From Senegalimassilia sp003474385 (GTDB lineage: Bacteria; Actinomycetota; Coriobacteriia; Coriobacteriales; Eggerthellaceae): 64,000 nt of DNA. The stretch covers positions 1 through 64,000 of the forward strand of contig NZ_QUCY01000012.1 of assembly GCF_003474385.1 (NCBI RefSeq), given 5' to 3'. A program made the position numbers and the translations under genes. The notes beneath the pieces are model-generated. The model ran no database searches. It worked only from the letters and a program-made list of their open reading frames with translations, and was not told the origin of the DNA. Each line of letters begins with the position of its first letter. Position 1 is the first letter of the stretch. Below are positions 52,170 to 61,389 of the stretch, in pieces.

Positions 52170-52499
52170 TTATCGCGCGGCGCGCGCTTGCGCCATGGCG
52201 TCCTGCGCGTCCTCCTCTTTGCGCAGTCGATCGCGCTCACGGTCGATGGCGCAATTACGGAAGTACACAACCCAATTTGCGGCGATGCAGACGACGTTGA
52301 TGAAATACACGGCAAGCACCCAGTTGATGGTGCCGGACACGAACTTCGCGGCGATGCCGGCGAAATAGCCAAGCGTGATCAGCAGGATGAACTGCCAACT
52401 GGTTCCCGCAGCCGTACGGGCCTTGAAGTTCTTGTATGCGTTCATAGGCCACGAAAGCCCGAAGCAAATGAGCATGATCGCCTCAAGCGCCTCTGCCAT
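52170..52499 (-). CDS. Small PQ-loop-like membrane protein
   Basis: A 109-aa protein with three hydrophobic segments (about 8-24, 36-58, 62-82) and a highly charged C-terminal helix (RERDRLRKEEDAQDAMAQ). The segment FGLSWPMNAYKNFKARTAAGTS resembles the PQ-loop repeat seen in SemiSWEET-type transporters (Trp-Pro instead of Pro-Gln), and GYFAGIAAKF fits the following helix. Function not known. ATG 52499 is chosen because GGGAG lies 9 bases upstream; the nearer ATG 52508 abuts the site. Divergent from the LysR gene. Confidence 0.72.
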   Translation of the reverse strand: MAEALEAIMLICFGLSWPMNAYKNFKARTAAGTSWQFILLITLGYFAGIAAKFVSGTINWVLAVYFINVVCIAANWVVYFRNCAIDRERDRLRKEEDAQDAMAQARAAR

Positions 52500-52646
52500 T
52501 TCCGTCATCTCCCTTAGTGGTATTCTGCAGGTTCGCCGCGGGCGCATGCCCTCGGCGATTTGCTATGGTAAAACTGTCAACGTTATAGGTTAAGCGTTTT
52601 CCATAATCTGCGCGTTATCATCACATTGAGGCTGAAGGAGGTGCGC

Positions 52647-53522
52647 ATGGAGCTGTTGCAGCTGCGCTATTTTCACGAGGTGGCGCAAACCCAGCATATG
52701 ACGAACTCGGCGAAGCGCCTTGGCGTGGCTCAGCCGGCGCTGACGCAGGCCATCCGCCGTCTTGAGGGCGAGTTGGATGCGAAGCTGTTCGAGCGCGCCG
52801 GGCGCAACATCAGGTTGACCCCCTGCGGCGAAGCGCTTGAGGCCAAGGTAGCGCCGTTGCTTGCCGCATTCGACGAGATTCCCCTGGCCATTGCACAGGC
52901 GAAGGGCCAGGAACGCGACACGGTGCGCATCGATGTCGAAGCCGCAACATCCATGACGGTCGACGCCATCGCGGCGTTTCGCGCGACGGTTCCGCAGGCC
53001 GCCTTCGTTATCAACCAAGCGAACAGCGAAGCTCGCTGGGACGTGCGGGTTCGCACGGTGACGCCCGGAGACGCCGGCAAGCCGGATGCGCGCACGTCCC
53101 AGGTGTTCCGCGAGCGCATATGCCTGGCCATCCCCAAGGAGCAGGCGAAAGGCAAAGCAATTCGCCTGGCGGATTTCGCCGATGCGTCGTTCGTGTGCCT
53201 GGCGGGAACGCGCGGGTTCCGCGGCGTATGCGACGAGCTGTGCCTGAAGGCGGGGTTCGCGCCGAACGTGGTCTTCGAGTCGGACAGCCCCGATGTGGTG
53301 CGCAAGTTCATCGCGCTGGGGCTTGGCGTGGGATTTTGGCCTGAACACAGCTGGGGTGCGCTGGAGGAGTCGGACGTGGCGCTGGCGCCGATCGCGGACG
53401 CGGGGTTCGCGCGCGATATCGTGGTGGAGACGGCCAAGCACCCGCTCGGCCAGAAGGCCGCCGAGTTCCACGCGTTTTTGCTGGAGTTCATAAGGCGGCG
53501 CATGGGCGAAGCGGACGCATAA
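52647..53522 (+). CDS. LysR family transcriptional regulator
   Basis: N-terminal winged helix-turn-helix (about 1-60): LLQLRYFHEVAQTQHMTNSAKRLGVAQPALTQAIRRLE, given by its key residues, with the typical LFERAGR wing. The C-terminal periplasmic-binding-like effector domain (about 88-285) is shorter in the first lobe. 291 aa. AAGGAGGTG precedes ATG 52647. Divergent neighbour is the PQ-loop-like gene, a likely but unproven target. Confidence 0.93.
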   Translation: MELLQLRYFHEVAQTQHMTNSAKRLGVAQPALTQAIRRLEGELDAKLFERAGRNIRLTPCGEALEAKVAPLLAAFDEIPLAIAQAKGQERDTVRIDVEAATSMTVDAIAAFRATVPQAAFVINQANSEARWDVRVRTVTPGDAGKPDARTSQVFRERICLAIPKEQAKGKAIRLADFADASFVCLAGTRGFRGVCDELCLKAGFAPNVVFESDSPDVVRKFIALGLGVGFWPEHSWGALEESDVALAPIADAGFARDIVVETAKHPLGQKAAEFHAFLLEFIRRRMGEADA

Positions 53523-53709
53523 GCGGCGTATGGGCCCCGCAAGCGAAGGCCGGACACCCGGAATTGAGATGCGCGGATTGGGCAGCAAGATAGGGACGAC
53601 CGGCGGGCGAAAGCAGAGCGGGACGAAACCTGACAGATAACGCTACGTCCCCGAAGCGTCCACCCAAAGCGTCCGAGCGTCGGCGAGCGGGCGCGCAATG
53701 CGTCCGAAA

Positions 53710-53753
53710 GCGAAAGGAAGCCCTCGCACGGTTGCGCGGGGGCTTCCTTTCGC
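53710..53753. terminator. ppaC terminator
   Basis: GCGAAAGGAAGCCC pairs with GGGCTTCCTTTCGC around a 16-base loop, 22 bp past the ppaC stop; usable in both directions for the convergent LysR gene. Confidence 0.78.
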
Positions 53754-53775
53754 GATGACGTTTGCTAACACGGGG

Positions 53776-54714
53776 TTAGAGCGCCAGGATGGGTGCGGCC
53801 ACCTGCTTCTTGCGGGAGAGCACGCCGGGCATCCAGACGGACTTGCCGGTGCAGTCGATGTCGAAAGCGCGGTTGACGAAGTCGGTGTCGCCCTCGCAGA
53901 TAAACTGGCTGCCCTCGGCCAGGATGTCGGTGGCGAAGAACAGCACGAACTGGTAGCCCTTGTCCGCAACCAGGCCCTTGATGGCCTCGCGGATCTCGGC
54001 CTCGCGGCCGAGCACGGCCTGCAGATCGACCGTTTCGTACTGGCCGATGTAGACCTTATTGCCGTTGGACAGCTCAAACTCCTTGGCGTCGGCGTTGACC
54101 AGCTTGTCGACGGACAGCTCGGCGGGGTTGGAGCGGCACTTGAAGATGGACATGCCGTACTCGACCGGATCGACGCCCACGGCAGCGGCCGTACGGGCGA
54201 TGATGTCGCGGTCGAAGTCGGTGGTAGTGGGCGACTTCATGATGACGGTGTCGGTGAGCATGGCGCCGAGCAGCAGCGCGGCGATGCCACGCGGCAGCTC
54301 CACGCCCTCGATCTCGAACTCGCGCGCCACGATGGCGGCGGTGGAGCCCACGGGCTTGGCGTTGAAGCGCAGCGGCTGCGCGGTGACCAGGCCGCCCAGG
54401 CGGTGATGGTCGACGATCTCGGCGATCTCGGCGGCGTCAAGGCCGTCGGCGGACTGCAGGGCCTCGTTGTGGTCGACGAGGATGACCTGCTGGCCCTCGG
54501 AAAGGGACTCGATCAGACGCGGCGCCTCGATGCCGTTCTCGCCCAAGATCCACTCGGTCTCCGGCGGAAGGCCGCCCAGACGGCACGCCTCGTAGACGGC
54601 GTCGGAACCGGCGCGCTTGGCCAGCTCGTTTTTCAGGTACGCATAGCCAACAGCTGCGCTGATGGCATCGTTGTCGGGGTTCTTGTGACCGAACACCAGG
54701 ATGGGTGCCGCCAT
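53776..54714 (-). CDS. ppaC: Manganese-dependent inorganic pyrophosphatase
   Basis: Family II (DHH) cytosolic pyrophosphatase. Metal motifs: His10/Asp14/Asp16 in FGHKNPDNDA, VDHNE at 80-84, DHH at 102-104; the substrate-binding SRKKQV lies near the C-terminus (DHHA2 domain). 312 aa, normal. No CBS insert, so not the nucleotide-regulated kind. Typical of Gram-positive anaerobes. Confidence 0.96.
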   Translation of the reverse strand: MAAPILVFGHKNPDNDAISAAVGYAYLKNELAKRAGSDAVYEACRLGGLPPETEWILGENGIEAPRLIESLSEGQQVILVDHNEALQSADGLDAAEIAEIVDHHRLGGLVTAQPLRFNAKPVGSTAAIVAREFEIEGVELPRGIAALLLGAMLTDTVIMKSPTTTDFDRDIIARTAAAVGVDPVEYGMSIFKCRSNPAELSVDKLVNADAKEFELSNGNKVYIGQYETVDLQAVLGREAEIREAIKGLVADKGYQFVLFFATDILAEGSQFICEGDTDFVNRAFDIDCTGKSVWMPGVLSRKKQVAAPILAL

Positions 54715-54807
54715 GTGATCGCTCCTTCGCTAGCCGGGTTACGCCCGGCCTTCATCGTCCTACCCTTTTCGGCGAAGCGTTCGCAAAAGACGCGACGCCG
54801 ACCATTT

Positions 54808-54837
54808 ATTATAACCTCGCTTACCGCGCATGCCCAA
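54808..54837 (-). promoter_or_regulatory. ppaC promoter
   Basis: TTGGGC (-35), 18-base spacer, consensus TATAAT (-10, revcomp of 54808-54813), about 94 bp before the ppaC start codon. Confidence 0.55.
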
Positions 54838-55192
54838 AACGCTAGCGAACAGCCACGAACCGAGCGCAAACGACCGCCGGATGCAGCGTTCGAACGTAGC
54901 ATGCGCCGCCCCTATATCGCGCCGATACAGCATCGACCAAGACAAACCCCGCCGTCATGCAGCGCAAACGAAGGTCGGGAAACAGTGCCTGACGCGGAAA
55001 ACCATGCCGAACGGCCGAGCGGAGCCGGGAACGACGGCTGCCGTCATGCAGCCCTGATGCCCGCAGGCACGGTTTCCTCTCCATGTTGGAACCGATAACC
55101 ATGCGTAAACCGCTACGCGCTGCGCCGCCAAGCCGGTATAGTGTACGGAAACGGAAACGACCGCATAAGGCGACGAGGGCGAAGGAGCAGGC
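54838..55192. other. Intergenic region before the serine dehydratase gene
   Basis: No supported open frame. A 13-base direct repeat GCCGTCATGCAGC lies at 54951-54963 and 55040-55052; the second copy sits in a hairpin GGCTGC-CGTCAT-GCAGCC. A TATAGT hexamer near 55137 could be the -10 for the dehydratase. No known riboswitch seen. Confidence 0.45.
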
Positions 55193-56818
55193 ATGGAAAC
55201 GATTGGGTTGACCGATATCATCGGGCCGGTGATGGTGGGGCCTTCGAGCAGCCACACCGCCGGCGCGCTGCGCATCGCGTACATGGCGCGCAAGCTGGCC
55301 GGCGAGCTGCCTGTGCACGTGGAGTTCCGCCTGCTCGGCAGCTTTGCGCACACCCTGACCGGCCACGGCACCGACAAGGCCTTGGTCGCCGGCATGCTCG
55401 GCTTCGCACCCGACGACCTGCGCATCCGCAGCTCGTTCGCACACGCCCGCGAGGCGGGGCTCGACTTCACGTTCACCCCCCTGCCCGACTGCGACGACTA
55501 CGAGCACCCCAACACCATCGATATCGTCATCGACACCGCTGAAGGCGGGCGCATGGAGGTGCGCGGCGAAAGCGTGGGCGGCGGCGCGGCGGTCATCCGC
55601 AAGATCGACGAGGTGGACGTCTGCATCACCGGTGAGAACCACTCGATCGTGGTGCAGCAGCGCGACCTGCCGGGCGTGCTCGCGCACATCGCCACCAGCC
55701 TTTCGGCGCACGGCGTCAACATCGCCACGGCCCGCCTATACCGCGAGCAGCGCGGCGACACGGCATGGACCGTGCTCGAGACCGACCAGCGCATCGACGA
55801 CGATGCACAGGCGACTATCTTGGAAAACCCCCTGATCCGCGGCGTGCGCGTCATCCCCGCCGCCGCGCTCGGCCAAGCGCAGGCTGTCATCGGGGAAGCC
55901 GAACAGGCAGCGGCGCTTGAGCGTCTGCGGGCGCTCGATTTCACGAACGGGGCGCCGCTGCTCGCGCTTTGCGCCGCACAGAAGGCCGCCATCTCCGAGG
56001 TGTTCCTACGCCGCGAGGCCGCCGTGCAGCAGGCAGGCGGGCATGCCGACGACACGAGCGCGTATCTCGCTTACGCGCTGCGCGTCATGAAGGACGCCGC
56101 GTTCCTGCCGCTCGATGCACCGGCCGCATCCATGGGCGGGCTTTTGGGCGGAGAGGCGCAACGCATGGCGAAGGTGCGCGATTCGGCCGTCGACGTGCTC
56201 GGCGAGCCCATAGCCAGCGCAGCCGCCTACGCCATGGCCGTATTGGAGACCAATGCTTCCATGGGCCGCATCGTGGCGGCCCCCACCGCCGGATCGGCCG
56301 GCGTCATCCCCGGCGTGCTGCTGGCGCTGCAGAAGGCGAAGGGGTATTCCGACGAGCAGCTCCAGCACGCGCTTGCCTGCGCCGCCGCCGTGGGCTACCT
56401 GATCACCCGCAACGCCACGGTCTCCGGCGCTGAAGGCGGCTGCCAGGCCGAGATCGGCTCGGCGGCGGCGATGGCCGCGGCCGCGTGCGTGGAGCTTGAA
56501 GGCGGCACGCCCGAGCAATGCTTGAACGCCGCCGGCAACGCGCTCACCAACATGATGGGCCTGGTGTGCGACCCGGTTGCCGGCCTGGTGGAGGTGCCCT
56601 GCCAGAAGCGCAACGCCTCGGGCGCGGCAACGGCGCTGGTGAGCGCCCAGACCTCGCTTGCCGGCATCGGCAACCTGGTGGGCTTCGACCAAACGGTGGA
56701 GGCCATGTACAAGGTGGGCCGCAGCCTTCCCTTCGAGCTGCGCGAATCGGCCCTGGGCGGCCTGGCGGCAACCCCCGACGCCTGCGCCTGGTGCGAATCG
56801 CACATGTGTGGGAAATAG
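55193..56818 (+). CDS. sdaA: L-serine ammonia-lyase, iron-sulfur type, fused beta-ACT-alpha
   Basis: Deaminates L-serine to pyruvate with an oxygen-sensitive [4Fe-4S] cluster. Beta domain first (about 1-145: DIIGPVMVGPSSSHTAGALRI, LLGSFAHTLTGHGTDKAL), then an ACT domain (about 150-215: VVQQRDLPGVLAHIATSLSAHGVNIA), then the alpha domain (about 245-541: NASMGRIVAAPTAGSAGVIPG, VSGAEGGCQAEIGSA, GLVCDPVAGLVEVPC) with cluster Cys in these and in the final segment. 541 aa, the single-chain form. GAAGGAG precedes the ATG. Monocistronic; supports amino-acid fermentation. Confidence 0.95.
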   Translation: METIGLTDIIGPVMVGPSSSHTAGALRIAYMARKLAGELPVHVEFRLLGSFAHTLTGHGTDKALVAGMLGFAPDDLRIRSSFAHAREAGLDFTFTPLPDCDDYEHPNTIDIVIDTAEGGRMEVRGESVGGGAAVIRKIDEVDVCITGENHSIVVQQRDLPGVLAHIATSLSAHGVNIATARLYREQRGDTAWTVLETDQRIDDDAQATILENPLIRGVRVIPAAALGQAQAVIGEAEQAAALERLRALDFTNGAPLLALCAAQKAAISEVFLRREAAVQQAGGHADDTSAYLAYALRVMKDAAFLPLDAPAASMGGLLGGEAQRMAKVRDSAVDVLGEPIASAAAYAMAVLETNASMGRIVAAPTAGSAGVIPGVLLALQKAKGYSDEQLQHALACAAAVGYLITRNATVSGAEGGCQAEIGSAAAMAAAACVELEGGTPEQCLNAAGNALTNMMGLVCDPVAGLVEVPCQKRNASGAATALVSAQTSLAGIGNLVGFDQTVEAMYKVGRSLPFELRESALGGLAATPDACAWCESHMCGK

Positions 56819-56931
56819 AAGGCCGCGTCGCCGGCTTTCCGCACCCATGCGCAAAACCAGCGCGAACAAGGGGCCGTTGCGAACCATCAAGGCTCGCAAC
56901 GCGAGCACACATTCGCCCCCGTTCAACAAGC

Positions 56932-56970
56932 GAAGCGCCCCGCAAACCACCGAGGTTTGCGGGGCGCTTC
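56932..56970. terminator. Terminator between serine dehydratase and helicase
   Basis: A perfect 16-bp stem GAAGCGCCCCGCAAAC/GTTTGCGGGGCGCTTC with a 7-base loop; serves the two convergent genes. Confidence 0.82.
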
Positions 56971-57016
56971 CGTATGCAGGCCGCAGCGCGACGACCCGAT
57001 TGTAGTCGCTTTCGCC

Positions 57017-59413
57017 CTACCCTATTTTCACGATGGGCGCGTAATCTTTCAGCAGCTTCTTCGTTTGGCCGGACTTGGAGAAGCGGACGTAGAGCGTGTC
57101 GCCGTCCACCTTCGTCACCTTGCCGCGGCCGAACGTCTTGTGATCGACGGTGTCGCCTGCGGCGAAGGTCATCTTGGCTGCCGCCTTCTTCTCCGCCCCG
57201 GGGCGCACGTAGGCGCCCGATACCGAACGACCTGCGCCGATGCGGTTCGTGCGCACCTCGCGACGCTCGCGCTCGGACCTGCCGCCGGGGGCGCTGGCGC
57301 TCGAGCGGCCGAACACGCGGCCGCCGCCCGCCTCCACGCCGCTACCGGAGATGCCCTTGCGGCTGCCGCGCTTCTCCCAGCCGGTGCCGGAGAAGCCCTG
57401 GCTGCCCACGCCCATGGTCTGGCGAAGCTCGCCGGGGATCTCGTGGATGAAGCGCGAGACGGGGTTCGCCTGCGTCTGGCCGAAAATCTGGCGCGTGTAG
57501 GCGCAGGTGAGGAACAGCACTTTGCGGGCGCGCGTGATGGCGACGTAAGCCAGGCGGCGCTCCTCCTCGATGCCGGCGGCATCGCCGACGCTGTTCATAT
57601 GCGGAAACAGCGTCTCCTCCATGCCCGCCACGAACACACAGTCAAACTCCAGGCCCTTCGAAGCGTGCACCGTCATCATGGTGACCGCCTGGCCGTCCTC
57701 GTCCATGGTGTCGAGGTCGGTGCGCAGCCGCACCCACTCCAAAAAGTCGGCCAGCGAATCGCCGCGCAGCACGCGTACGGGCTCGGCGGCACCTTCGCCT
57801 TCCCCGCCCTGCTCACCTGCCGTGGGAGCTGCGTAGTCGGCGTCCTCCTCATCGTGGGTGTCCACGAACTCATCGACTACGGACAGGAACTCCTGGATGT
57901 TCTCCACGCGCCCGCGCGCTTCGTCGGTGTTCTCAGCCTGCAAGGCGCTGATCAGGCCCGACTTGTCGATGACGGCCTCGATGCACTTGCGCAGGTCACC
58001 CGAGTAGGACTGCGCGTCCTTGATGATCTGCACGAACTCCCCCACGCTGCGGCGCGTGGCGGCGCGCAGCTCGGGGTCGGCTATGGCGATCTCGGCGCCC
58101 TCCATGAACGTCATATCCATCTCGCGCGCGAACTGCTCGATGCGCTCCACCGTGGACTTGCCGATGCCGCGGCGCGGCGTGTTGATGACGCGCTTCGCCG
58201 CGATGTCGTCGGCGGGGTTGACCACCAACGTGAGGTAGGCCATGACATCGCGAATCTCGGCGCGGTCGAAGAATCGCGTGCCGCCGACGATGCGGTACGG
58301 AACGCCGGCGCGCAGCAGCATATCTTCAAGCATGCGCGACTGGGCGTTGGTGCGGTAAAACACCGCCACCTGGTTGTAGGACAGCCCCTTCTGGCGCTGC
58401 TTCTCGATCTCGCCGGCGATCCAGCGGCCCTCATCGCGCTCGTCGGAGGCCATGTACACGTGAATCTTCTCGCCGTCCTCCTGATCGGTGAACAGCTTCT
58501 TCACCTTGCGATGCTGGTTGTTCGCGATGACGGCGTTGGCCGCCGCAAGCACGTTGCCCACGCTGCGGTAGTTCTGCTCCAGCTTCACCGTGGTGCACTG
58601 GGGGTAATCCTTCTCGAACTCCAAGATGTTGCGGATGTCGGCGCCGCGCCAGCTGTAAATGGACTGGTCGTCGTCGCCCACCACCATGATGTTGCCGTGC
58701 TGCTCGGCCAGAAGGCGCGTGATCTCGTACTGGGCGTGGTTGGTGTCCTGGTACTCGTCGACCATGATGTAGCGGAAGCGCAGCTGATAAGCCTCGAGCA
58801 CGTCGGGATGGTTCTTCAGCAGCAGGTACGCGTACAGCAGCAGGTCGTCGAAGTCGAAGGCGTTGGCCTGTTTCAAGCGCTCCTGCAGCTTCTCGTACAC
58901 GCGCGCGGCCACCTTGCCCACCGGGTCGTTGGCCTCCTTGGCGAAGTTACCGGGCACCTTCAGCTCGTTTTTTGCCGTGGAAATGCGGTTCATCAGGGCG
59001 TTTATCGGGAAACGCTTCGGGTCGATGTCCAGCTCGGCCATGATTTCCTTATACAGGCGCTTCTGGTCGTCGGTGTCGTAGATGGTGAAGCTCTTCGAGA
59101 ATCCCAGGCGCTCGGCGTCGGCGCGCAGCATGCGCACGCACATGCTGTGGAAGGTGGACACCCACATGCCGCGGCTGCGCGGGCCGACCAGGCCCTGCAA
59201 GCGCTCGCGCATCTCAGCGGCCGCCTTGTTGGTGAACGTGATGGCCAAGATCTCCCATGGCGCCACGCTCAAGTCCTCCAGGATATGCGCAATGCGGTAC
59301 GTGAGCACGCGCGTTTTGCCTGATCCAGCACCAGCCAAGACCAAAAGCGGGCCTTCGGTGCATTCGACGGCCTGACGCTGGGGGCCGTTGAGCGTGGTGA
59401 TATCGACGGGCAT
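57017..59413 (-). CDS. pcrA: ATP-dependent DNA helicase, UvrD/PcrA family
   Basis: Superfamily 1A 3'-5' helicase for repair and replication restart. Q motif LNGPQRQAVE at 8-17, Walker A AGAGSGKTR at 27-35, motif Ia TFTNKAAAEMRERL, motif II VDEYQDTN, motif III VVGDDDQSIYSWRGAD, motif V/VI TVHASKGLEFD and AYVAITRARK. The C-terminal region (about 640-798) ends in a Tudor-like segment GDTVDHKTFGRGKVTKVDGD, as in PcrA. 798 aa. ATG 59413 has GAAGGAA upstream; the longer frame is rejected. Confidence 0.96.
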   Translation of the reverse strand: MPVDITTLNGPQRQAVECTEGPLLVLAGAGSGKTRVLTYRIAHILEDLSVAPWEILAITFTNKAAAEMRERLQGLVGPRSRGMWVSTFHSMCVRMLRADAERLGFSKSFTIYDTDDQKRLYKEIMAELDIDPKRFPINALMNRISTAKNELKVPGNFAKEANDPVGKVAARVYEKLQERLKQANAFDFDDLLLYAYLLLKNHPDVLEAYQLRFRYIMVDEYQDTNHAQYEITRLLAEQHGNIMVVGDDDQSIYSWRGADIRNILEFEKDYPQCTTVKLEQNYRSVGNVLAAANAVIANNQHRKVKKLFTDQEDGEKIHVYMASDERDEGRWIAGEIEKQRQKGLSYNQVAVFYRTNAQSRMLEDMLLRAGVPYRIVGGTRFFDRAEIRDVMAYLTLVVNPADDIAAKRVINTPRRGIGKSTVERIEQFAREMDMTFMEGAEIAIADPELRAATRRSVGEFVQIIKDAQSYSGDLRKCIEAVIDKSGLISALQAENTDEARGRVENIQEFLSVVDEFVDTHDEEDADYAAPTAGEQGGEGEGAAEPVRVLRGDSLADFLEWVRLRTDLDTMDEDGQAVTMMTVHASKGLEFDCVFVAGMEETLFPHMNSVGDAAGIEEERRLAYVAITRARKVLFLTCAYTRQIFGQTQANPVSRFIHEIPGELRQTMGVGSQGFSGTGWEKRGSRKGISGSGVEAGGGRVFGRSSASAPGGRSERERREVRTNRIGAGRSVSGAYVRPGAEKKAAAKMTFAAGDTVDHKTFGRGKVTKVDGDTLYVRFSKSGQTKKLLKDYAPIVKIG

Positions 59414-59708
59414 ATGACGTTCCTTCGCGCTAGCAACTCGCCACCGGAAACGGGCGCTTCGGGCGTGAACCTGAAACAGCGGGAACGGCGGCGGAGACTT
59501 GTTACGATCCATGCGCGCTGCAATGAGCGCAACTTGAAGATTCTACCGCTTTCGCACGGCGGCGGCATGCGCCCGGGCGCGCGTGCACAGCATAGGCAGA
59601 TAACGTTCGATTCCGCTGGCGAACGAGGAGATGGCTTCGAGGGGAACCGCGATTTTGCGATACCATAACGTGAAGGGCGAAAACGCAGGCGGCACAAGGG
59701 AGACGGCT
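59414..59708. other. Divergent gap between pcrA and the ferredoxin gene
   Basis: About 295 bp. Nothing recognisable beyond the ribosome-binding sites at each end; a GATACCATAACG stretch near 59660 could hold the ferredoxin -10. Confidence 0.4.
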
Positions 59709-59960
59709 ATGGGAACGTGGAGGAAGGCGAGCAGCGTCGACGGTCTTATGCGCCATGTGGAGCTCGACCGCGTAGCATCCTGCAGCAACTTTGCCGTGAG
59801 CGATGCGTGCGTGGGCTGCGGGCGCTGCGAGCGCACCTGCCCCGCCAACGCCATCGTTATGAAGCACGGTCGCCCTACCTGGCCATACGAGAAATGCCTC
59901 ATGTGCCTTGGATGTATGCGCGCCTGCCCTGAGCGCGCCATATCGTACGGCAAGCGCTGA
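59709..59960 (+). CDS. 2[4Fe-4S] ferredoxin
   Basis: Small electron carrier. Two complete CX2CX2CX3CP motifs: Cys34, 37, 40, 44 and Cys63, 66, 69, 73. 83 aa, with an unusual 30-residue N-terminal extension containing one more Cys (25). GGGAGAC precedes ATG 59709. Stand-alone; partners may be any anaerobic oxidoreductase of the cell. Confidence 0.9.
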   Translation: MGTWRKASSVDGLMRHVELDRVASCSNFAVSDACVGCGRCERTCPANAIVMKHGRPTWPYEKCLMCLGCMRACPERAISYGKR

Positions 59961-60069
59961 ACAATCGGGTGCGCACCGTCGGAAGCGCGCCCGGGCAACG
60001 CAAACTCCCCGCCCTTGCAGAGGCCGCGGTCCAAAACGCCTTTGCCGCCAACCGAATCCAACACGAAAA

Positions 60070-60097
60070 AAGGCGGACCGGTTTCCCGATCCGCCTT
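60070..60097. terminator. Bidirectional terminator between ferredoxin and DAHP synthase
   Basis: AAGGCGGA and TCCGCCTT form an 8-bp stem with A-run before (AAAAAA) and TTCGTT after, lying between convergent genes. Confidence 0.72.
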
Positions 60098-60127
60098 CGT
60101 TACGTTATGCAAAACGCTTCGCGACCG

Positions 60128-60931
60128 CTAGACGATCTTCTTCCCGAACACCGCGGCGATCTCGCGCAGCTCCTCGACCAGGACGCGGAACTGCGCCGGA
60201 GTCAGCTGCTGCGGGCCGTCGGAAAGCGCCACCGGCGGGTTGGGGTGCACCTCGATCATGATGGAGTCGGCGCCCACGGCCACTGCAGCGCGCGCCAGGC
60301 TGGGAACCAGGTCGCGCACGCCTGCCGGGTGGGACACGTCCACGCAGATGGGCAGCAGGCTTTGCTTGTGGATGACGGGCACGGCCGAGATGTCGAGCGT
60401 GAAGCGCGTGGCCGTCTCGAACGTGCGCAGGCCGCGCTCGCACAGCACCACGTTGTCGTTGCCCTCCATGGTGATGTAGTCCGTTGCCGCCAGCCACTCG
60501 GCGATGGTGCCCGCGAAGCCGCGCTTGAACAGCACCATCTTATGGGAGTCCTTCGTGACCTTGCCGATGTTTTTCAGCAAGCTGAAGTTCTGGAAGTTGC
60601 GGGCGCCCACCTGCAAGCCGTCCACATAGGAATGCACCAGCTCGCAGTGCTCGGAGTCCATGACTTCCGTAAGGGTTTTCAGGCCGTACTTCTCGCCGCC
60701 GGCCTTCATGATCTTAAGGGCTTCCTCGCCAAGACCCTGGAAGCTATGCGGGTTGGTACGCGGTTTGTACGCGCCGCCGCGGATCCAGGTCAGGCCAAGG
60801 TCGCTGATGCACTCGGCCACTTCGAAGAACTGCTCTTCGCTTTCGACCGAGCAAGGGCCGGCGTAGATGGTTATCTCGTCGGTACGAGTGCCGTAATCCG
60901 GCAGTTTCGCTTCGATTCTCTGCTCGCTCAT
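60128..60931 (-). CDS. aroF: 3-deoxy-7-phosphoheptulonate (DAHP) synthase, class I-beta
   Basis: First step of the shikimate pathway: PEP plus erythrose-4-phosphate. Motifs: IYAGPCSVES, RGGAYKPRTNPHSFQGLG, VGARNFQN, LFKRG, ICVDVSHPAG (metal His/Cys region) and MIEVHPNPPVALSDGPQQL. 267 aa, the short class I-beta form without fused ACT or ferredoxin-like domain. Its ATG overlaps the chorismate mutase stop (ATGA), so the two are translated together. Confidence 0.95.
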   Translation of the reverse strand: MSEQRIEAKLPDYGTRTDEITIYAGPCSVESEEQFFEVAECISDLGLTWIRGGAYKPRTNPHSFQGLGEEALKIMKAGGEKYGLKTLTEVMDSEHCELVHSYVDGLQVGARNFQNFSLLKNIGKVTKDSHKMVLFKRGFAGTIAEWLAATDYITMEGNDNVVLCERGLRTFETATRFTLDISAVPVIHKQSLLPICVDVSHPAGVRDLVPSLARAAVAVGADSIMIEVHPNPPVALSDGPQQLTPAQFRVLVEELREIAAVFGKKIV

Positions 60932-61209
60932 GCTGACGGGGTCTCCTTCATGACTTTCAGGATAGTACTGTAGATCTCGCGGAGGTTATCGTTATAGAGC
61001 GGGCCCTCGTTATAGCTGTCCACCTTCTCGAAGATCTCCTCTTCGCGTTTGGGGTCGTACAGACCCAGGTGCGCACCGGGCTTCAGGCCGCGGATGACCA
61101 GCGAATGACCGGCGCGCTTGTTGAGCAGCGCGACGATCTGGCGGTCAAGCTCGTCGATCTTTGCACGATGTTCCTGGATCTGCTCGAACGAGCTGTTCTG
61201 ATCAGACAT
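60928..61209 (-). CDS. Chorismate mutase, AroQ class
   Basis: Converts chorismate to prephenate and may also act as a regulatory partner for the class I-beta DAHP synthase next to it. All-helical AroQ pattern: HRAKIDELDRQIVALLNKRAGHSLVIRGLK, then DPKREEEIFEKV and the C-terminal IYSTILKVMKET. 93 aa. ATG 61209 follows GGAAGGAA. Overlaps aroF by 4 bases, an arrangement where the mutase gives feedback sensitivity in trans (inference). Confidence 0.93.
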   Translation of the reverse strand: MSDQNSSFEQIQEHRAKIDELDRQIVALLNKRAGHSLVIRGLKPGAHLGLYDPKREEEIFEKVDSYNEGPLYNDNLREIYSTILKVMKETPSA

Positions 61210-61389
61210 CGGCGTTCCTTCCTGTTCTTGAGCGGTAACGAGCATGGCCGCGCGGCGCGTCGAGTACCAGACGCGCGCCGTGCAGGACGAAAGCGGCCCT
61301 CGTGTGCGCATCATGATAGCAAAACCACAGACCGATTCCGGAAATTCTGAGGAATAAAGTAGGTAAATGGGAACAGCGCCCTGCCCCGG

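Noticed and set aside
53698..55098. A 466-codon plus-strand frame
   Set aside because: Mostly antisense to the family II pyrophosphatase and crossing its promoter and terminator.
56957..59323. A 788-codon plus-strand frame
   Set aside because: Exact shadow of the PcrA/UvrD helicase; low-complexity His/Val/Leu product, no start signal.
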